Origin: Stenotrophomonas daejeonensis
GTDB lineage: Bacteria; Pseudomonadota; Gammaproteobacteria; Xanthomonadales; Xanthomonadaceae
Assembly (NCBI RefSeq): GCF_001431505.1
Contig: NZ_LDJP01000045.1
Coordinates: 1 to 64,000, forward strand
Direction: 5' to 3'
Length of the DNA stretch: 64,000 nt
Numbering within the stretch: the stretch's first letter is position 1; every line of letters starts with the position of its first letter. This document shows, in pieces, positions 9,748 through 19,696 of the stretch. The notes below the pieces were generated by a model. That model was not told the origin of the DNA and did not search any database. It was given only the letters and a program-made list of their open reading frames with translations. A program made the position numbers and the translations under genes.

Positions 9748-12700
9748 GCGCGCCGGCCTATGCGGAACTGCATTGCCTGTCGGCTTTTTCCTTCCAGCGC
9801 GGGGCCTCCACGGCCAAGGAACTGTTCCAGCGGGCCAAGGAACAGGGCTACACCGCCCTGGCCATTACCGACGAGTGTTCGCTGGCCGGCATCGTGCGTG
9901 CCCACGAGGCGGCAAGGGAATCGGGTGTGAGGCTGGTTGTCGGTGCGGAGTTGCAGGTCGAAGACGGGCCGAAGCTGGTGCTGTTGTGCGAGAACCTGGC
10001 CGGCTACCAGATCCTGTGCCAGTTGATCACGGTGGCCCGGCGACGGGCGAAGAAGGGGCAATACCGATGCCTGCGTGAGGACTTTCCTGACGAGGTGCCC
10101 GGACTTTTCTGCCTGCTCTGTCAGGCAACTCCCACGCCCGATAGCGACATCGACTGGTTGAAACAGCGCTTCCCCGGATGCCTCGGACTGGCGCTGGAAC
10201 TGCACCGCGGGCCGGATGACGTCCAGCACCAGGACAGGCTCCAGCAGCAATCCATCCACCATGGGCTGCCGCTGGTGGCCGCGGGCGATGTGCATATGCA
10301 TGTGCGCCGCCGTCGCGCCCTGCAGGACACGCTCACCGCCATCGGCCACCGCTGCACCGTGGCCGAAGCGGGCTGGCGGCTGTTCCCCAATGGTGAACGT
10401 CACCTGCGTACCCGGCAGGCGCTGGCGGCGATCTATCCGGCTGAGGCTCTCGCGCAGAGCGTGCGCATTGCAGCGCGGTGCCGCTTCAGCCTCGACGAGC
10501 TGCGATACACCTATCCCCGCGAACTGGTGCCGGCCGGCTACACGCCGGCACGCTGGTTGCGGCAACTGGTCGAGGAGGGCGCGGCATGGCGTTGGCCGCA
10601 AGGGGTGCCGGACAAGGCGCGCAGCCAGATCGAGCACGAGCTGGCGTTGATCGCCGAGCTCGACTACGCGTCCTACTTTCTCACCGTCCACGATCTGGTG
10701 CGGTTTGCCCGCAGCCGCGGCATCCTGTGCCAGGGCCGTGGATCGGCGGCCAATTCGACGGTCTGTTTCGCGCTGGGGGTCACCGAGATCGATCCGTCCC
10801 GGATGTGCCTGCTGTTCGAGCGCTTCATCTCGCGCGAGCGCAACGAACCGCCGGATATCGACATCGATTTCGAACACGAGCGGCGCGAGGAAGTACTGCA
10901 GTATGTGTTCCAGCGCTACGGGCGTGATCGTGCAGCGCTGACGGCGGTGGCCACCAGCTACCGTGGCCGCAGCGCGATCCGTGATGTGGCCCGGGCGCTG
11001 GGCCTGCCTTCCGACCAGATCGACGAGCTGGCCCGGACACTGGATCGCTGGAGCGGCGATACGCCCTTGCCGCAGACGCTGCGCGAGCGTGGTTTCGATC
11101 CGGACACGCCGGTCATGCGCCAGCTGCTGGCATTGACCGGTGAACTGATCGACTTTCCCCGGCACCTGTCCCAGCACCCGGGAGGCTTCGTGATCTCCGA
11201 GCATCCGTTGCATACCCTGGTGCCGGTGGAGAACGCGGCGATGGACGGGCGCACCGTCATCCAGTGGGACAAGGACGACCTCGACGCGCTGGGGCTGATG
11301 AAAGTCGACTGCCTGGCGCTGGGGATGCTCACCGCCGTGCGCAAATGCCTGGACATGCTGCGTGACACGGGCCGGCGCGAGCTGACGATGGCTACGATTC
11401 CCGCCGATGACCGCGACACCTACGCCATGATCGGCAAGGCCGATACCGTGGGCGTGTTCCAGATCGAATCGCGGGCGCAGATGGCGATGCTGCCGCGTTT
11501 GCGGCCACGCAATTTCTACGACCTGGTGATCGAGGTGGCGATCGTGCGCCCCGGACCGATCCAGGGCGACATGGTCCATCCCTACCTGCGGCGTCGCAAT
11601 GGCGAGGAGCCGGTCGAATACCCCCCGCAACTGGGCCATGTGTTCGAGCGCACGCTGGGCGTGCCGCTGTTCCAGGAGCAGGTGATGCAGCTGGCGGTGG
11701 CGGCGGCCGGTTTCACCCCGGGCGAGGCCGATGCGCTGCGTCGCTCGATGGCGGCATGGAAACGCCGCGGCGGGCTGGAGCCGTACCGGGAAAAGCTGAC
11801 GCAGGGCATGCTCGAACGCGGCTACAGCCTCGACTATGCCGAGCAGCTCTTCCACCAGATCAAGGGCTTTGGCAGTTACGGTTTTCCCGAGAGCCATGCC
11901 GCCAGCTTCGCACTGGTCACCTATGCCAGTTGCTGGCTCAAATGCCACGAACCGGCGGCGTTTGCCGCCAGCCTGATCAACAGCCAGCCGATGGGCTTCT
12001 ATACCCCGGACCAGATCCTGCAGGACGCGCGCCGCCATGGGGTCAAGGTACGGCCGGTGGACGTACGTTACAGCCAGTGGGATTGCACATTGGAGTTTGC
12101 CCGCGGTGATGGGTCGGGAAACCCTGAAATCCGCCTCGGACTCCGGATGATCAACGGGTTCCAGTCGGTGGTGGCCGAGCGGCTGGCCGGGCAACGGCAA
12201 CGTCGGGGCTTCACCGATGTGGCCGACCTCAGCCATCGCGTGGACCTGGATTCGCGCCATCTTGCATTGCTTGCCGACGCGGGCGCATTGAAGGGGCTGG
12301 CCGGGCATCGCCATCGCGCACGCTGGCAGGCATCAGGTGTGGAAAAGACGCTGCCGCTGTTCGAGGGCCTGGCGGGAACCTGTGAGCCCGCACCGGCCTT
12401 GCCGCTGCCCACGCCATGGCAGGACACGCAGGCGGACTACAGCACCACGGGGACCACCCTGGGCAGGCACCCGATGCGCTTCATTCGCCGGCAACTGGAG
12501 GCGCGTGGCTACCTGCGTTCGGTGCAACTGGAAGTGCTGCCGCACGGCAGGCGCGTGCGCCATGCCGGCATCGTGCGCATGCGGCAGTCGCCTCCCACGG
12601 CCAGCGGCGTGACCTTCGTGACGTTGGAAGATGAGGACGGCATGATCAACGTCGTCGTCTGGCAGCAGGTGATGCAGCGGCAGCGCCGGACGCTGGTCGA

Positions 12701-12830
12701 GAGCAGACTGCTCGGCATCGAAGGGCGATGGGAGCGGGTGGAGGGTGTGTCGCACCTGATCGCCGAACGGATGACCAGCCTTGATGGGCTGCTCGGTGGC
12801 CTGGAGACAGGCAGCCGTGACTTCAGATAG
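9744..12830 (+). CDS. dnaE2: Error-prone DNA polymerase DnaE2 (ImuC)
   Basis: A C-family DNA polymerase of 1028 residues, normal for DnaE2. The PHP domain opens with [15 protein letters not shown]. The polymerase palm has GRGSAANS near residue 335 and the catalytic PDIDIDF near 370. [11 protein letters not shown], the [11 protein letters not shown] segment, an HhH region and a C-terminal OB fold follow. The start at the ATG at 9744 overlaps the imuB stop; the longer frame from 9543 is antisense to nothing but lies inside imuB and is not family sequence. DnaE2 carries out mutagenic lesion bypass with ImuA/ImuB and is responsible for damage-induced mutation. The whole operon is inside the mobile island, directly upstream of the integron cassettes and in the same orientation. 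Confidence 0.96.
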   Translation: MSAPAYAELHCLSAFSFQRGASTAKELFQRAKEQGYTALAITDECSLAGIVRAHEAARESGVRLVVGAELQVEDGPKLVLLCENLAGYQILCQLITVARRRAKKGQYRCLREDFPDEVPGLFCLLCQATPTPDSDIDWLKQRFPGCLGLALELHRGPDDVQHQDRLQQQSIHHGLPLVAAGDVHMHVRRRRALQDTLTAIGHRCTVAEAGWRLFPNGERHLRTRQALAAIYPAEALAQSVRIAARCRFSLDELRYTYPRELVPAGYTPARWLRQLVEEGAAWRWPQGVPDKARSQIEHELALIAELDYASYFLTVHDLVRFARSRGILCQGRGSAANSTVCFALGVTEIDPSRMCLLFERFISRERNEPPDIDIDFEHERREEVLQYVFQRYGRDRAALTAVATSYRGRSAIRDVARALGLPSDQIDELARTLDRWSGDTPLPQTLRERGFDPDTPVMRQLLALTGELIDFPRHLSQHPGGFVISEHPLHTLVPVENAAMDGRTVIQWDKDDLDALGLMKVDCLALGMLTAVRKCLDMLRDTGRRELTMATIPADDRDTYAMIGKADTVGVFQIESRAQMAMLPRLRPRNFYDLVIEVAIVRPGPIQGDMVHPYLRRRNGEEPVEYPPQLGHVFERTLGVPLFQEQVMQLAVAAAGFTPGEADALRRSMAAWKRRGGLEPYREKLTQGMLERGYSLDYAEQLFHQIKGFGSYGFPESHAASFALVTYASCWLKCHEPAAFAASLINSQPMGFYTPDQILQDARRHGVKVRPVDVRYSQWDCTLEFARGDGSGNPEIRLGLRMINGFQSVVAERLAGQRQRRGFTDVADLSHRVDLDSRHLALLADAGALKGLAGHRHRARWQASGVEKTLPLFEGLAGTCEPAPALPLPTPWQDTQADYSTTGTTLGRHPMRFIRRQLEARGYLRSVQLEVLPHGRRVRHAGIVRMRQSPPTASGVTFVTLEDEDGMINVVVWQQVMQRQRRTLVESRLLGIEGRWERVEGVSHLIAERMTSLDGLLGGLETGSRDFR

Positions 12831-13158
12831 ACATCACTTGGCTGACTACCGGGGTGGATGGACGGTATTTCGAACAGGGCGCGTGACCCGCCGATAGATT
12901 GCTGCCATGACCAGGTAGGGTGCGATGCCTGACCCCGCGACCGGACTGGCTTCGGCAAAAACGGCGATTTCTGTCCGATTACACCGGATGCGAGAGGGGT
13001 CTAATCCATAGCAGGTCTTCCTTGCGGTCTAACACAGCCAACACCAGCGTCCCTGCAGTTCTCCAACCCATTGGTTTCCCGTAGGAATTCCCTGATTCCA
13101 ACTCTTGCCCGGACGTGGAATACTCCGTGCAACACCGCAATTAGGCGGTCCAATAAGC
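12831..13158. other. Junction between dnaE2 and the cassette array
   Basis: No gene, no integron integrase remnant and no clear attI are visible. No strong hairpin followed by a T-run is seen, so transcription from imuABC could continue into the cassettes. GGTCTAACAC at about 13038 resembles a lone attC R-box. Confidence 0.4.
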
Positions 13159-13474
13159 GTTAGGCCTTGTTTCCCGCAGTGTCGTAGCCGGGCTCTAGGT
13201 GCCTTGCAGCATCTCGCTCATTTGCGGCATTTGCACTTCGCAAGCGCGGGAGCTGCATCGGCAGTCACCCGTGGTACTCCTCGGCTTCGGACAGGCGCGA
13301 CTTTGGCGCAAGTACGATCATCCTGAGTCGGCTTCCTGAGGGTTAGCGGTGCGAGTTCTCGGCCGCGCGCCCGGGCAATCCGGCTCCGTCCGCAGAAAGC
13401 TCAAGCCCGAGCTGCCGGGCCAGACTTGTTGTACTGTTTGGCCAGGGGTTGGGTCGCGGTGCTGGGCATCGGCG
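13159..13474 (+). other. Cassette with no recognisable gene
   Basis: It begins with an R' box GTTAGGC at 13159-13165 and ends at the attC starting 13475. The ~310-bp body has stops in all forward frames at short intervals, apart from a frame entering from upstream and ending at 13326 with no family features. Cassettes without genes are known and may carry promoters or small RNAs. Confidence 0.5.
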
Positions 13475-13586
13475 GCCTAACAATGCGTTCAAGCCGAAGC
13501 CGCTTCGTTACGCGGTCCAGGCGGCAGGTAAAGCTTGCCACCTGGTCCGCTCCACTACGCGCCTCGGCTTAACTTAGGTGTTAGGC
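13475..13586 (+). repeat. attC site 1 (112 bp)
   Basis: Bounded by GCCTAAC (13475-13481) and GTTAGGC (13580-13586). The internal arms TTCAAGCCGA and CTCGGCTTAA are complementary, and a long imperfect hairpin lies between them. Confidence 0.9.
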
Positions 13587-13599
13587 CGCAGGTGATGCT

Positions 13600-13944
13600 T
13601 TGACGCACAACGTGCTCTTTGTCTGTGGCAAGAACCGTCTTCGCAGTCCTACTGCAGAGCAGGTATTCGCGGACTGGCCGGGCGTTGAGACGGCTTCGGC
13701 GGGGACGGGGCACGACGCGGACTGCCACGTCTCGGCTGAGCTCATCGGCTGGGCAGATACGGTGCTCGTCATGGAGTCGGCGCACCGGGCCAAGATCGCG
13801 GCCAAGTTCCAGCCGCAACTGCGCGGCAAGCGCGTAGTGGTCCTCGGCATTCCGGACCAGTACGAGTACATGGCGCCGGAGCTCGTGCGGCTACTCCAGC
13901 AAAAGGTTCCGCGCCACTTGCCGGCTCGCGGGGGCGCAGCTTAG
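13600..13944 (+). CDS. Low-molecular-weight protein tyrosine phosphatase-like cassette protein
   Basis: A 114-residue protein starting VLFVCGKNRLRSPTAE. This matches the N-terminal P-loop of low-MW tyrosine phosphatases, normally V-x-C-x-G-N-x-C-R-S. Here the loop reads VCGKNRLRSP, so the nucleophilic Cys of CxxxxxRS is retained, but GN and the second Cys are changed. GTGHD and the acidic region near 'LGIPDQYEYMAPELVRLL' agree with the family, but the protein is shorter than the usual ~150 residues. Conserved cassette proteins of this kind recur in integrons; activity is uncertain. It is a single-gene cassette between attC 1 and attC 2. Confidence 0.75.
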   Translation: MTHNVLFVCGKNRLRSPTAEQVFADWPGVETASAGTGHDADCHVSAELIGWADTVLVMESAHRAKIAAKFQPQLRGKRVVVLGIPDQYEYMAPELVRLLQQKVPRHLPARGGAA

Positions 13945-13950
13945 TCTGCG

Positions 13951-14062
13951 GCCTAACAATGCGTTCAAGCCGACACCGCATCGGGGCGCGAACCACATGG
14001 CAGGTACAGCTTGCCATGTGCTTCACGCCCCGCTGCGGCGCGGCTTAACTTAGGCGTTAGAC
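13951..14062 (+). repeat. attC site 2 (112 bp)
   Basis: GCCTAAC (13951-13957) to GTTAGAC (14056-14062). Long hairpin arms include GGGGCGCGAACCACATGGCA pairing with its downstream inverse. Architecture and length match attC 1. Confidence 0.9.
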
Positions 14063-14065
14063 ATC

Positions 14066-14857
14066 ATGAGGGAAGCGGTGACCATCGAAATTTCGAACCA
14101 ACTATCAGAGGTGCTAAGCGTCATTGAGCGCCATCTGGAATCAACGTTGCTGGCCGTGCATTTGTACGGCTCCGCAGTGGATGGCGGCCTGAAGCCATAC
14201 AGCGATATTGATTTGTTGGTTACTGTGGCCGTAAAGCTTGATGAAACGACGCGGCGAGCATTGCTCAATGACCTTATGGAGGCTTCGGCTTTCCCTGGCG
14301 AGAGCGAGACGCTCCGCGCTATAGAAGTCACCCTTGTCGTGCATGACGACATCATCCCGTGGCGTTATCCGGCTAAGCGCGAGCTGCAATTTGGAGAATG
14401 GCAGCGCAATGACATTCTTGCGGGTATCTTCGAGCCAGCCATGATCGACATTGATCTAGCTATCCTGCTTACAAAAGCAAGAGAACATAGCGTTGCCTTG
14501 GTAGGTCCGGCAGCGGAGGAATTCTTTGACCCGGTTCCTGAACAGGATCTATTCGAGGCGCTGAGGGAAACCTTGAAGCTATGGAACTCGCAGCCCGACT
14601 GGGCCGGCGATGAGCGAAATGTAGTGCTTACGTTGTCCCGCATTTGGTACAGCGCAATAACCGGCAAAATCGCGCCGAAGGATGTCGCTGCCGACTGGGC
14701 AATAAAACGCCTACCTGCCCAGTATCAGCCCGTCTTACTTGAAGCTAAGCAAGCTTATCTGGGACAAAAAGAAGATCACTTGGCCTCACGCGCAGATCAC
14801 TTGGAAGAATTTATTCGCTTTGTGAAAGGCGAGATCATCAAGTCAGTTGGTAAATGA
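14066..14857 (+). CDS. aadA2: Aminoglycoside 3''-adenylyltransferase AadA2
   Basis: ANT(3'')-Ia enzyme that adenylates streptomycin and spectinomycin. It is a 263-residue protein with the nucleotidyltransferase motif GSAVDGGLKPYSDIDLLV near residue 36, holding the metal-binding Asp pair, then FGEWQRNDILAGIFEPAM. The sequence agrees with AadA2 rather than AadA1 at many positions (TIEISNQLSEVLSVIERHLEST, LNDLMEASAFPGESETLRAIEV, ending IIKSVGK). It is a normal cassette: the ATG is 3 bp after attC 2, and attC 3 follows 1 bp after the stop. No Pc promoter or intI1 is present, so its expression source is unclear. Confidence 0.97.
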   Translation: MREAVTIEISNQLSEVLSVIERHLESTLLAVHLYGSAVDGGLKPYSDIDLLVTVAVKLDETTRRALLNDLMEASAFPGESETLRAIEVTLVVHDDIIPWRYPAKRELQFGEWQRNDILAGIFEPAMIDIDLAILLTKAREHSVALVGPAAEEFFDPVPEQDLFEALRETLKLWNSQPDWAGDERNVVLTLSRIWYSAITGKIAPKDVAADWAIKRLPAQYQPVLLEAKQAYLGQKEDHLASRADHLEEFIRFVKGEIIKSVGK

Positions 14858-14858
14858 T

Positions 14859-14918
14859 GTCTAACAATTCGTTCAAGCCGACCGCGCTACGCGCGGCGGC
14901 TTAACTCCGGCGTTAGAT
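14859..14918 (+). repeat. attC site 3 (aadA type, 60 bp)
   Basis: GTCTAAC (14859-14865) to GTTAGAT (14912-14918) with the short CCGCGCTACGCGCGG hairpin that is typical of aadA cassettes. Confidence 0.95.
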
Positions 14919-15020
14919 GCACTAAGCACATAATTGCTCACAGCCAAACTATCAGGTCAAGTCTGCTTTTATTATTTTTAAGCGTGCATAATAAGCCCTA
15001 CACAAATTGGGAGATATATC

Positions 15021-15368
15021 ATGAAAGGCTGGCTTTTTCTTGTTATCGCAATAGTTGGCGAAGTAATCGCAACATCCGCATTAAAATCTAGCGAGGGCTT
15101 TACTAAGCTTGCCCCTTCCGCCGTTGTCATAATCGGTTATGGCATCGCATTTTATTTTCTTTCTCTGGTTCTGAAATCCATCCCTGTCGGTGTTGCTTAT
15201 GCAGTCTGGTCGGGACTCGGCGTCGTCATAATTACAGCCATTGCCTGGTTGCTTCATGGGCAAAAGCTTGATGCGTGGGGCTTTGTAGGTATGGGGCTCA
15301 TAATTGCTGCCTTTTTGCTCGCCCGATCCCCATCGTGGAAGTCGCTGCGGAGGCCGACGCCATGGTGA
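15021..15368 (+). CDS. qacEdelta1: QacEdelta1, truncated SMR quaternary ammonium efflux protein
   Basis: The 115-residue SMR-family protein has four hydrophobic segments and starts [27 protein letters not shown], with the essential Glu14. The last segment runs into [13 protein letters not shown], the known aberrant C-terminus produced when sul1 fused to qacE. The protein gives weak or no biocide tolerance compared with full QacE. Its end overlaps the sul1 start by 7 bp. GGGAGATATATC before the ATG supplies the ribosome binding site. Confidence 0.97.
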   Translation: MKGWLFLVIAIVGEVIATSALKSSEGFTKLAPSAVVIIGYGIAFYFLSLVLKSIPVGVAYAVWSGLGVVIITAIAWLLHGQKLDAWGFVGMGLIIAAFLLARSPSWKSLRRPTPW

Positions 15369-16201
15369 CGGTGTTCGGCATTCTGAATCTCACCGAGGAC
15401 TCCTTCTTCGATGAGAGCCGGCGGCTAGACCCCGCCGGCGCTGTCACCGCGGCGATCGAAATGCTGCGAGTCGGATCAGACGTCGTGGATGTCGGACCGG
15501 CCGCCAGCCATCCGGACGCGAGGCCTGTATCGCCGGCCGATGAGATCAGACGTATTGCGCCGCTCTTAGACGCCCTGTCCGATCAGATGCACCGTGTTTC
15601 AATCGACAGCTTCCAACCGGAAACCCAGCGCTATGCGCTCAAGCGCGGCGTGGGCTACCTGAACGATATCCAAGGATTTCCTGACCCTGCGCTCTATCCC
15701 GATATTGCTGAGGCGGACTGCAGGCTGGTGGTTATGCACTCAGCGCAGCGGGATGGCATCGCCACCCGCACCGGTCACCTTCGACCCGAAGACGCGCTCG
15801 ACGAGATTGTGCGGTTCTTCGAGGCGCGGGTTTCCGCCTTGCGACGGAGCGGGGTCGCTGCCGACCGGCTCATCCTCGATCCGGGGATGGGATTTTTCTT
15901 GAGCCCCGCACCGGAAACATCGCTGCACGTGCTGTCGAACCTTCAAAAGCTGAAGTCGGCGTTGGGGCTTCCGCTATTGGTCTCGGTGTCGCGGAAATCC
16001 TTCTTGGGCGCCACCGTTGGCCTTCCTGTAAAGGATCTGGGTCCAGCGAGCCTTGCGGCGGAACTTCACGCGATCGGCAATGGCGCTGACTACGTCCGCA
16101 CCCACGCGCCTGGAGATCTGCGAAGCGCAATCACCTTCTCGGAAACCCTCGCGAAATTTCGCAGTCGCGACGCCAGAGACCGAGGGTTAGATCATGCCTA
16201 G
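15362..16201 (+). CDS. sul1: Sulfonamide-insensitive dihydropteroate synthase Sul1
   Basis: A 279-residue dihydropteroate synthase that condenses p-aminobenzoate with the pterin pyrophosphate while discriminating against sulfonamides. DHPS landmarks are visible: [17 protein letters not shown] at the start, [11 protein letters not shown] near residue 40, [10 protein letters not shown] near 170 and SRKSFLGA near 210. The sequence ends [11 protein letters not shown] as in Sul1. It overlaps qacEdelta1 in another frame, the standard arrangement of the 3'-CS. The start is the ATG at 15362; the longer frame from 15275 lies in qacEdelta1. Confidence 0.98.
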   Translation: MVTVFGILNLTEDSFFDESRRLDPAGAVTAAIEMLRVGSDVVDVGPAASHPDARPVSPADEIRRIAPLLDALSDQMHRVSIDSFQPETQRYALKRGVGYLNDIQGFPDPALYPDIAEADCRLVVMHSAQRDGIATRTGHLRPEDALDEIVRFFEARVSALRRSGVAADRLILDPGMGFFLSPAPETSLHVLSNLQKLKSALGLPLLVSVSRKSFLGATVGLPVKDLGPASLAAELHAIGNGADYVRTHAPGDLRSAITFSETLAKFRSRDARDRGLDHA

Positions 16202-16328
16202 CATTCACCTTCCGGCCGCCCGCTAGCGGACCCTGGTCAGGTTCCGCGAAGGTGGGCGCAGACATGCTGGGCTCGTCAGGATCAAACTGCACTATGAGGC
16301 GGCGGTTCATACCGCGCCAGGGGAGCGA

Positions 16329-16388
16329 ATGGACAGCGAGGAGCCTCCGAACGTTCGGGTCGCCTGCTCGGGTGATATCGACGAGGTT
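16329..16388 (+). pseudogene. orf5 (GNAT acetyltransferase) remnant of the 3'-CS
   Basis: The first 20 codons (MDSEEPPNVRVACSGDIDEV) are those of orf5, the GNAT-type gene after sul1. After base 16388 the sequence switches to an unrelated, oppositely oriented cassette gene. Only a 5' stub remains. Confidence 0.85.
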
Positions 16389-16664
16389 AGCCGTCATGCC
16401 AAGCAATTCAGCCAGTTGTTGCAATTCGGGATCGCCGGGGTCTGTGGCATTGATCGGCATGGCAGCGCGCACTAGGTCGGCTCGCACGTATTCGACTTCC
16501 AACCCGCCTATGCTGTCCTGGCACCATGTCACTTCGTGGCCGAAACCAATCGGGAACGGATCGTATTCGCCTTCAGTTCGGCCTGATTCTTCGTCCACCC
16601 ATGCGTCCGAGTTGACTTGCAGCCATACTCGCTTCGGTGCCGTTTCTGTTGTGTGTCCGCTCAT
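16389..16664 (-). pseudogene. Reverse-oriented cassette gene, 3' end replaced by the 3'-CS
   Basis: From ATG 16664 (preceded by GGAGG) the frame reads MSGHTTETAPKRVWLQVNSDA, then 'GEYDPFPIGFGHEVTWCQDSIGGLEVEYVRADL', a soluble hypothetical protein of a type seen in phage and cassette genes. About 92 native codons remain. After the 3'-CS junction at 16388/16389 the frame runs antisense through the 3'-CS to a chance stop at 16131. The gene points away from its attC, opposite to the other cassettes. Its function is unknown. Confidence 0.65.
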
Positions 16665-16688
16665 CGGTTCCTCCAGCCGCGCAATTAC

Positions 16689-16740
16689 GGCTAACAATTC
16701 ATTCAAGCCGACACCGCTTCGCGGCGCGGCTTAATTCAGC
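16689..16740 (+). repeat. attC site 4, left part abutting an IS1111-type element
   Basis: GGCTAAC (16689-16695) and the full CCGCTTCGCGG stem are present up to TTAATTCAGC. The terminal R' box (GTTAGGC) is missing, because IS sequence starts here. The same break is seen at 18970. Confidence 0.8.
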
Positions 16741-17463
<723 letters not shown>

Positions 17464-17465
17464 TA

Positions 17466-17516
17466 CTCATTCAAGCCGACGCCGCTTCGCGGCGCGGCTT
17501 AATTCAAGTGTTAGGC
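17466..17516 (+). repeat. attC fragment right of the IS1111-type element
   Basis: It begins CTCATTCAAGCCGACGCC, lacking the R'' box (CCTAACAATT), and ends with GTTAGGC (17510-17516). With attC 4 this gives two almost complete stems around one IS, more than a simple single-site insertion would leave. Confidence 0.8.
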
Positions 17517-17547
17517 CGCGTCCCGCATCCTTCAGGGGGAGTTGGAA

Positions 17548-18048
17548 ATGCAAGAAAAAAATAACAAAAAGGACAGTTTTGGCGAGCGAGCTTCTGGAGC
17601 GATTCTTAAAGGACTGGGATCGCTTTTGGCGCTGATAATCGCGTTCGGAGTTGTTGGAGCCTTGAATCGCGGCAAAAAGCCTGCGAAGGCTGCGACTGCG
17701 GTTAGCTTCCCCGATAAGGTCGTAATTGAGGGTCTGCCGCGTTTAGCTAAGCAGATCAATGAGGGTTTGCCCATGATGGTGGATGAACAAACAAGAGCTG
17801 ATAGCGTGGTAGCTGGACCAAAAAAGAAGCTTACGTACAACATGACGTTTGTCTCGATGAAACCGAGTGACATATCAGCAGACCAACTTAGAGAACTTCT
17901 TGAGCCCAAACTGCGCAAAGAAATATGCACCTCCGATAAAGTCTCTGGCCTGAGATCAGATGGCGTGGTCTGGGGTTACAAGTACCACGACAACCAAGGC
18001 AATGTAATTGCGGAGATCGTGATTTATCCAGACGACTGCAAGTCTTGA
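17548..18048 (+). CDS. Cassette-encoded membrane-anchored hypothetical protein
   Basis: A 166-residue protein of unknown function. A charged N-terminus (MQEKNNKKDSFGERASG) is followed by one membrane segment at about residues 23-42 (LGSLLALIIAFGVVGAL). The rest is soluble and has two cysteines (EICTSDK near 132 and DDCKS at the end). The ATG at 17548 follows GGGGGAG. It is a single-gene cassette with an attC fragment upstream and attC 5 downstream. Codon use is more AT-rich than the chromosome. Confidence 0.7.
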   Translation: MQEKNNKKDSFGERASGAILKGLGSLLALIIAFGVVGALNRGKKPAKAATAVSFPDKVVIEGLPRLAKQINEGLPMMVDEQTRADSVVAGPKKKLTYNMTFVSMKPSDISADQLRELLEPKLRKEICTSDKVSGLRSDGVVWGYKYHDNQGNVIAEIVIYPDDCKS

Positions 18049-18065
18049 CGGCGCGCGATGGCGCG

Positions 18066-18124
18066 GCCTAACAAGTCATTCAAGCCGACGCCGCTTCGCG
18101 GCGCGGCTTAATCAAGCGTTAGCT
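18066..18124 (+). repeat. attC site 5 (59 bp)
   Basis: GCCTAAC (18066-18072) to GTTAGCT (18118-18124) with the CCGCTTCGCGG hairpin. It separates the two membrane-protein cassettes. Confidence 0.9.
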
Positions 18125-18181
18125 GCTTCTGGCTACTGAACCAGGGTTGAGCCGCGTCATTGTCATTCCACAGGGGGGGAT

Positions 18182-18913
18182 GTGAAAACTTTAAAAAACA
18201 TTGCCGTAGCAATCGCTATATTCATCGCGATCAAAGTTATTTTCTCGATTTCCGGACATATGGCCGTAGATTCCGTCAAGAATCCACGCAAAGCTTCAAA
18301 TAACGCGGCCCCCTTGATTGAGGCGACAAATCAACAGCCAGAGCCTACGGAAGGGTTCGAGCGCCTCACGCTAAGTGGCGGCTTGCAAGTTGATGTTCCA
18401 CTGCAATGGGAGCCGTTGCCAGAGGAGCTCACAACCGCGATTCGAACAACAGCCAATGCCCTCATGTCAAACGAGGGCGTAGATACTGGATCTGACGGCT
18501 CACGGCTCCTTGTTGCTTACACTTCTCGCCCCACGACGACTTACGCGGCCGTTCGGGTTAAAGAGATTGTGCCCGCATCAGTATCGCCTGCCGAGTTGCT
18601 CGCGGCTAGTGACGCGGAGGTGGCTGCAGTTGCGCAAGAACTAGTCCAGATCATGTCAGGGCCTATGGCCAAACAGAACCAAGACATGCAGCCCGGCGCT
18701 ACGACAACTCGTGAGTTGATATCTGGCCATCCAGCACTTGTTTTCCGTTATCGACGTTTGGGTGGAGAGGGCGGTCCGGTTGCAGTGGAGCAAATTAAGA
18801 TTATGACTCCCAACCGAGAAATCTTAGTCACGCTGTCTTATCGAGAGGCGGAAGGCGTACTATGGAAGCCAGTAGTCGAGAATATTCGTCGATCAATTAA
18901 AATCCCTGCGTGA
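18182..18913 (+). CDS. Cassette-encoded hypothetical exported or membrane-anchored protein
   Basis: A 243-residue protein starting at GTG 18182, directly after a CAGGGGGGGAT ribosome binding site. An N-terminal hydrophobic segment (IAVAIAIFIAIKVIFSI, residues 7-23) is an uncleaved anchor or signal. The remainder is predicted periplasmic, with a beta-rich pattern (LSGGLQVDVPLQWEPLPEEL; SGHPALVFRYRRLGGEGG; QIKIMTPNREILVTLSYRE) similar in style to lipoprotein or PsbP-like folds that handle 'FxxxxVxxPxxW' sequences. No family is named with confidence. It is a single-gene cassette ending at attC 6. Confidence 0.65.
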   Translation: MKTLKNIAVAIAIFIAIKVIFSISGHMAVDSVKNPRKASNNAAPLIEATNQQPEPTEGFERLTLSGGLQVDVPLQWEPLPEELTTAIRTTANALMSNEGVDTGSDGSRLLVAYTSRPTTTYAAVRVKEIVPASVSPAELLAASDAEVAAVAQELVQIMSGPMAKQNQDMQPGATTTRELISGHPALVFRYRRLGGEGGPVAVEQIKIMTPNREILVTLSYREAEGVLWKPVVENIRRSIKIPA

Positions 18914-18920
18914 AGAGCGC

Positions 18921-18970
18921 AGCTAACAATTCATTCAAGCCGACGCCGCTTCGCGGCGCGGCTTAATTCA
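18921..18970 (+). repeat. attC site 6, cut by a second IS1111-type element
   Basis: AGCTAAC (18921-18927) plus the full stem up to TTAATTCAGC, then IS sequence AACTGTATTGAGAAACC. The breakpoint is the same as in attC 4, which shows site-specific insertion. Confidence 0.8.
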
Positions 18971-18971
18971 G

Positions 18972-19301
18972 CAACTGTATTGAGAAACCGTCGCTCAGGC
19001 TGCGGTTAGTCTCTCCTCACGCAGCTCATCGCGTCGCCTGGCATTGACGATTCCCAGCAGCTTGCGCATGTAGGCAACCAGCGCGACCTTGCCCAGTTTC
19101 CCGCGCTCGCGCAGCTGCTGGTATTGCGCCTTCATCAACGGGTCCCAACGCACCGCTGACAGCGTGGCCATATAGAGCGCCACCCGGACCGGTGACCGAC
19201 CTCCCCGGATGCGACGGTGGCGAGAGCCTTGGCCGCTATCCCGATTCATGGGAGCCACACCGACCAGCTTGGCAATCTGGCGGCGGTCGAGATGGCCAAG
19301 T
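18972..19301 (-). pseudogene. IS1111-type transposase C-terminal remnant (second copy)
   Basis: It encodes ...[24 protein letters not shown]... to RRRDELREERLTAA, nearly identical to the C-terminus of the 16763-17371 copy (CAERLAAA there). It is cut at about 19301 by the terminus of an IS3-family element, so the N-terminal two thirds are lost. Confidence 0.85.
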
Positions 19302-19590
19302 TTGTAATGACCCATCGATTCCTGCTCAGGTCATGCGGTTAATGTAGCGGCGTAGGCCGCGTCCGGGGTCATCATCTTCAACGCCTGATGCGGGCGCCGT
19401 TGGTTGTAGAAGGCGATCCAGTCACCGATCACACGCAGGGCGTGCACTTGGCTCTCGAAGCGATGCCGGTGCACGCACTGCTCCTTCAGTGTTCGGATCA
19501 CACGCTCCACCATTCCGTTCTGCTGTGGGCAGTGCGGGGTGATGAACTCCTGCTTTAAACCGTAGCTGATGCGGACTACCGAACCAAGAA
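19302..19590 (-). pseudogene. IS3-family OrfB remnant with IS terminus
   Basis: The minus strand reads SYGLKQEFITPHCPQQNGMVE, then 'RVIRTLKEQCVHRHRFES' and ends PDAAYAATLTA. This is the DDE-domain C-terminus of an IS3-family transposase, including the 'PQQNGMVER' glutamate motif. The IS end (19302-19332) also occurs as a scar at 2705-2736. Beyond about 19590 the transposase frame is lost. Confidence 0.75.
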
Positions 19591-19696
19591 AAATGGCACT
19601 GCCTCGGGCGAGAAAATCGTGGGTACCTCTGGACGCTGACCACCGTCCCGCGTAGGTGTGGCAGCATGGGGTATTGAAATCTTGCTTCAGGCCTTA

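Larger units (their letters stand above)
14919..16388 (+). mobile_element. Class 1 integron 3'-conserved segment, truncated
   Basis: It starts directly after the aadA2 attC with the standard 3'-CS leader, then qacEdelta1, sul1 and the first 20 codons of orf5. The match to the usual 3'-CS stops at about 16388. This segment is characteristic of clinical class 1 integrons, so the aadA2-3'-CS block was probably acquired as a unit. Confidence 0.9.

Noticed and set aside
9654-12314. An 886-codon open frame opposite dnaE2
   Set aside because: The plus-strand product has complete DnaE2 motifs; the reverse frame has no domain features.
12831-13158. A decayed intI gene
   Set aside because: No tyrosine-recombinase motif or recognisable integrase fragment could be read on either strand.
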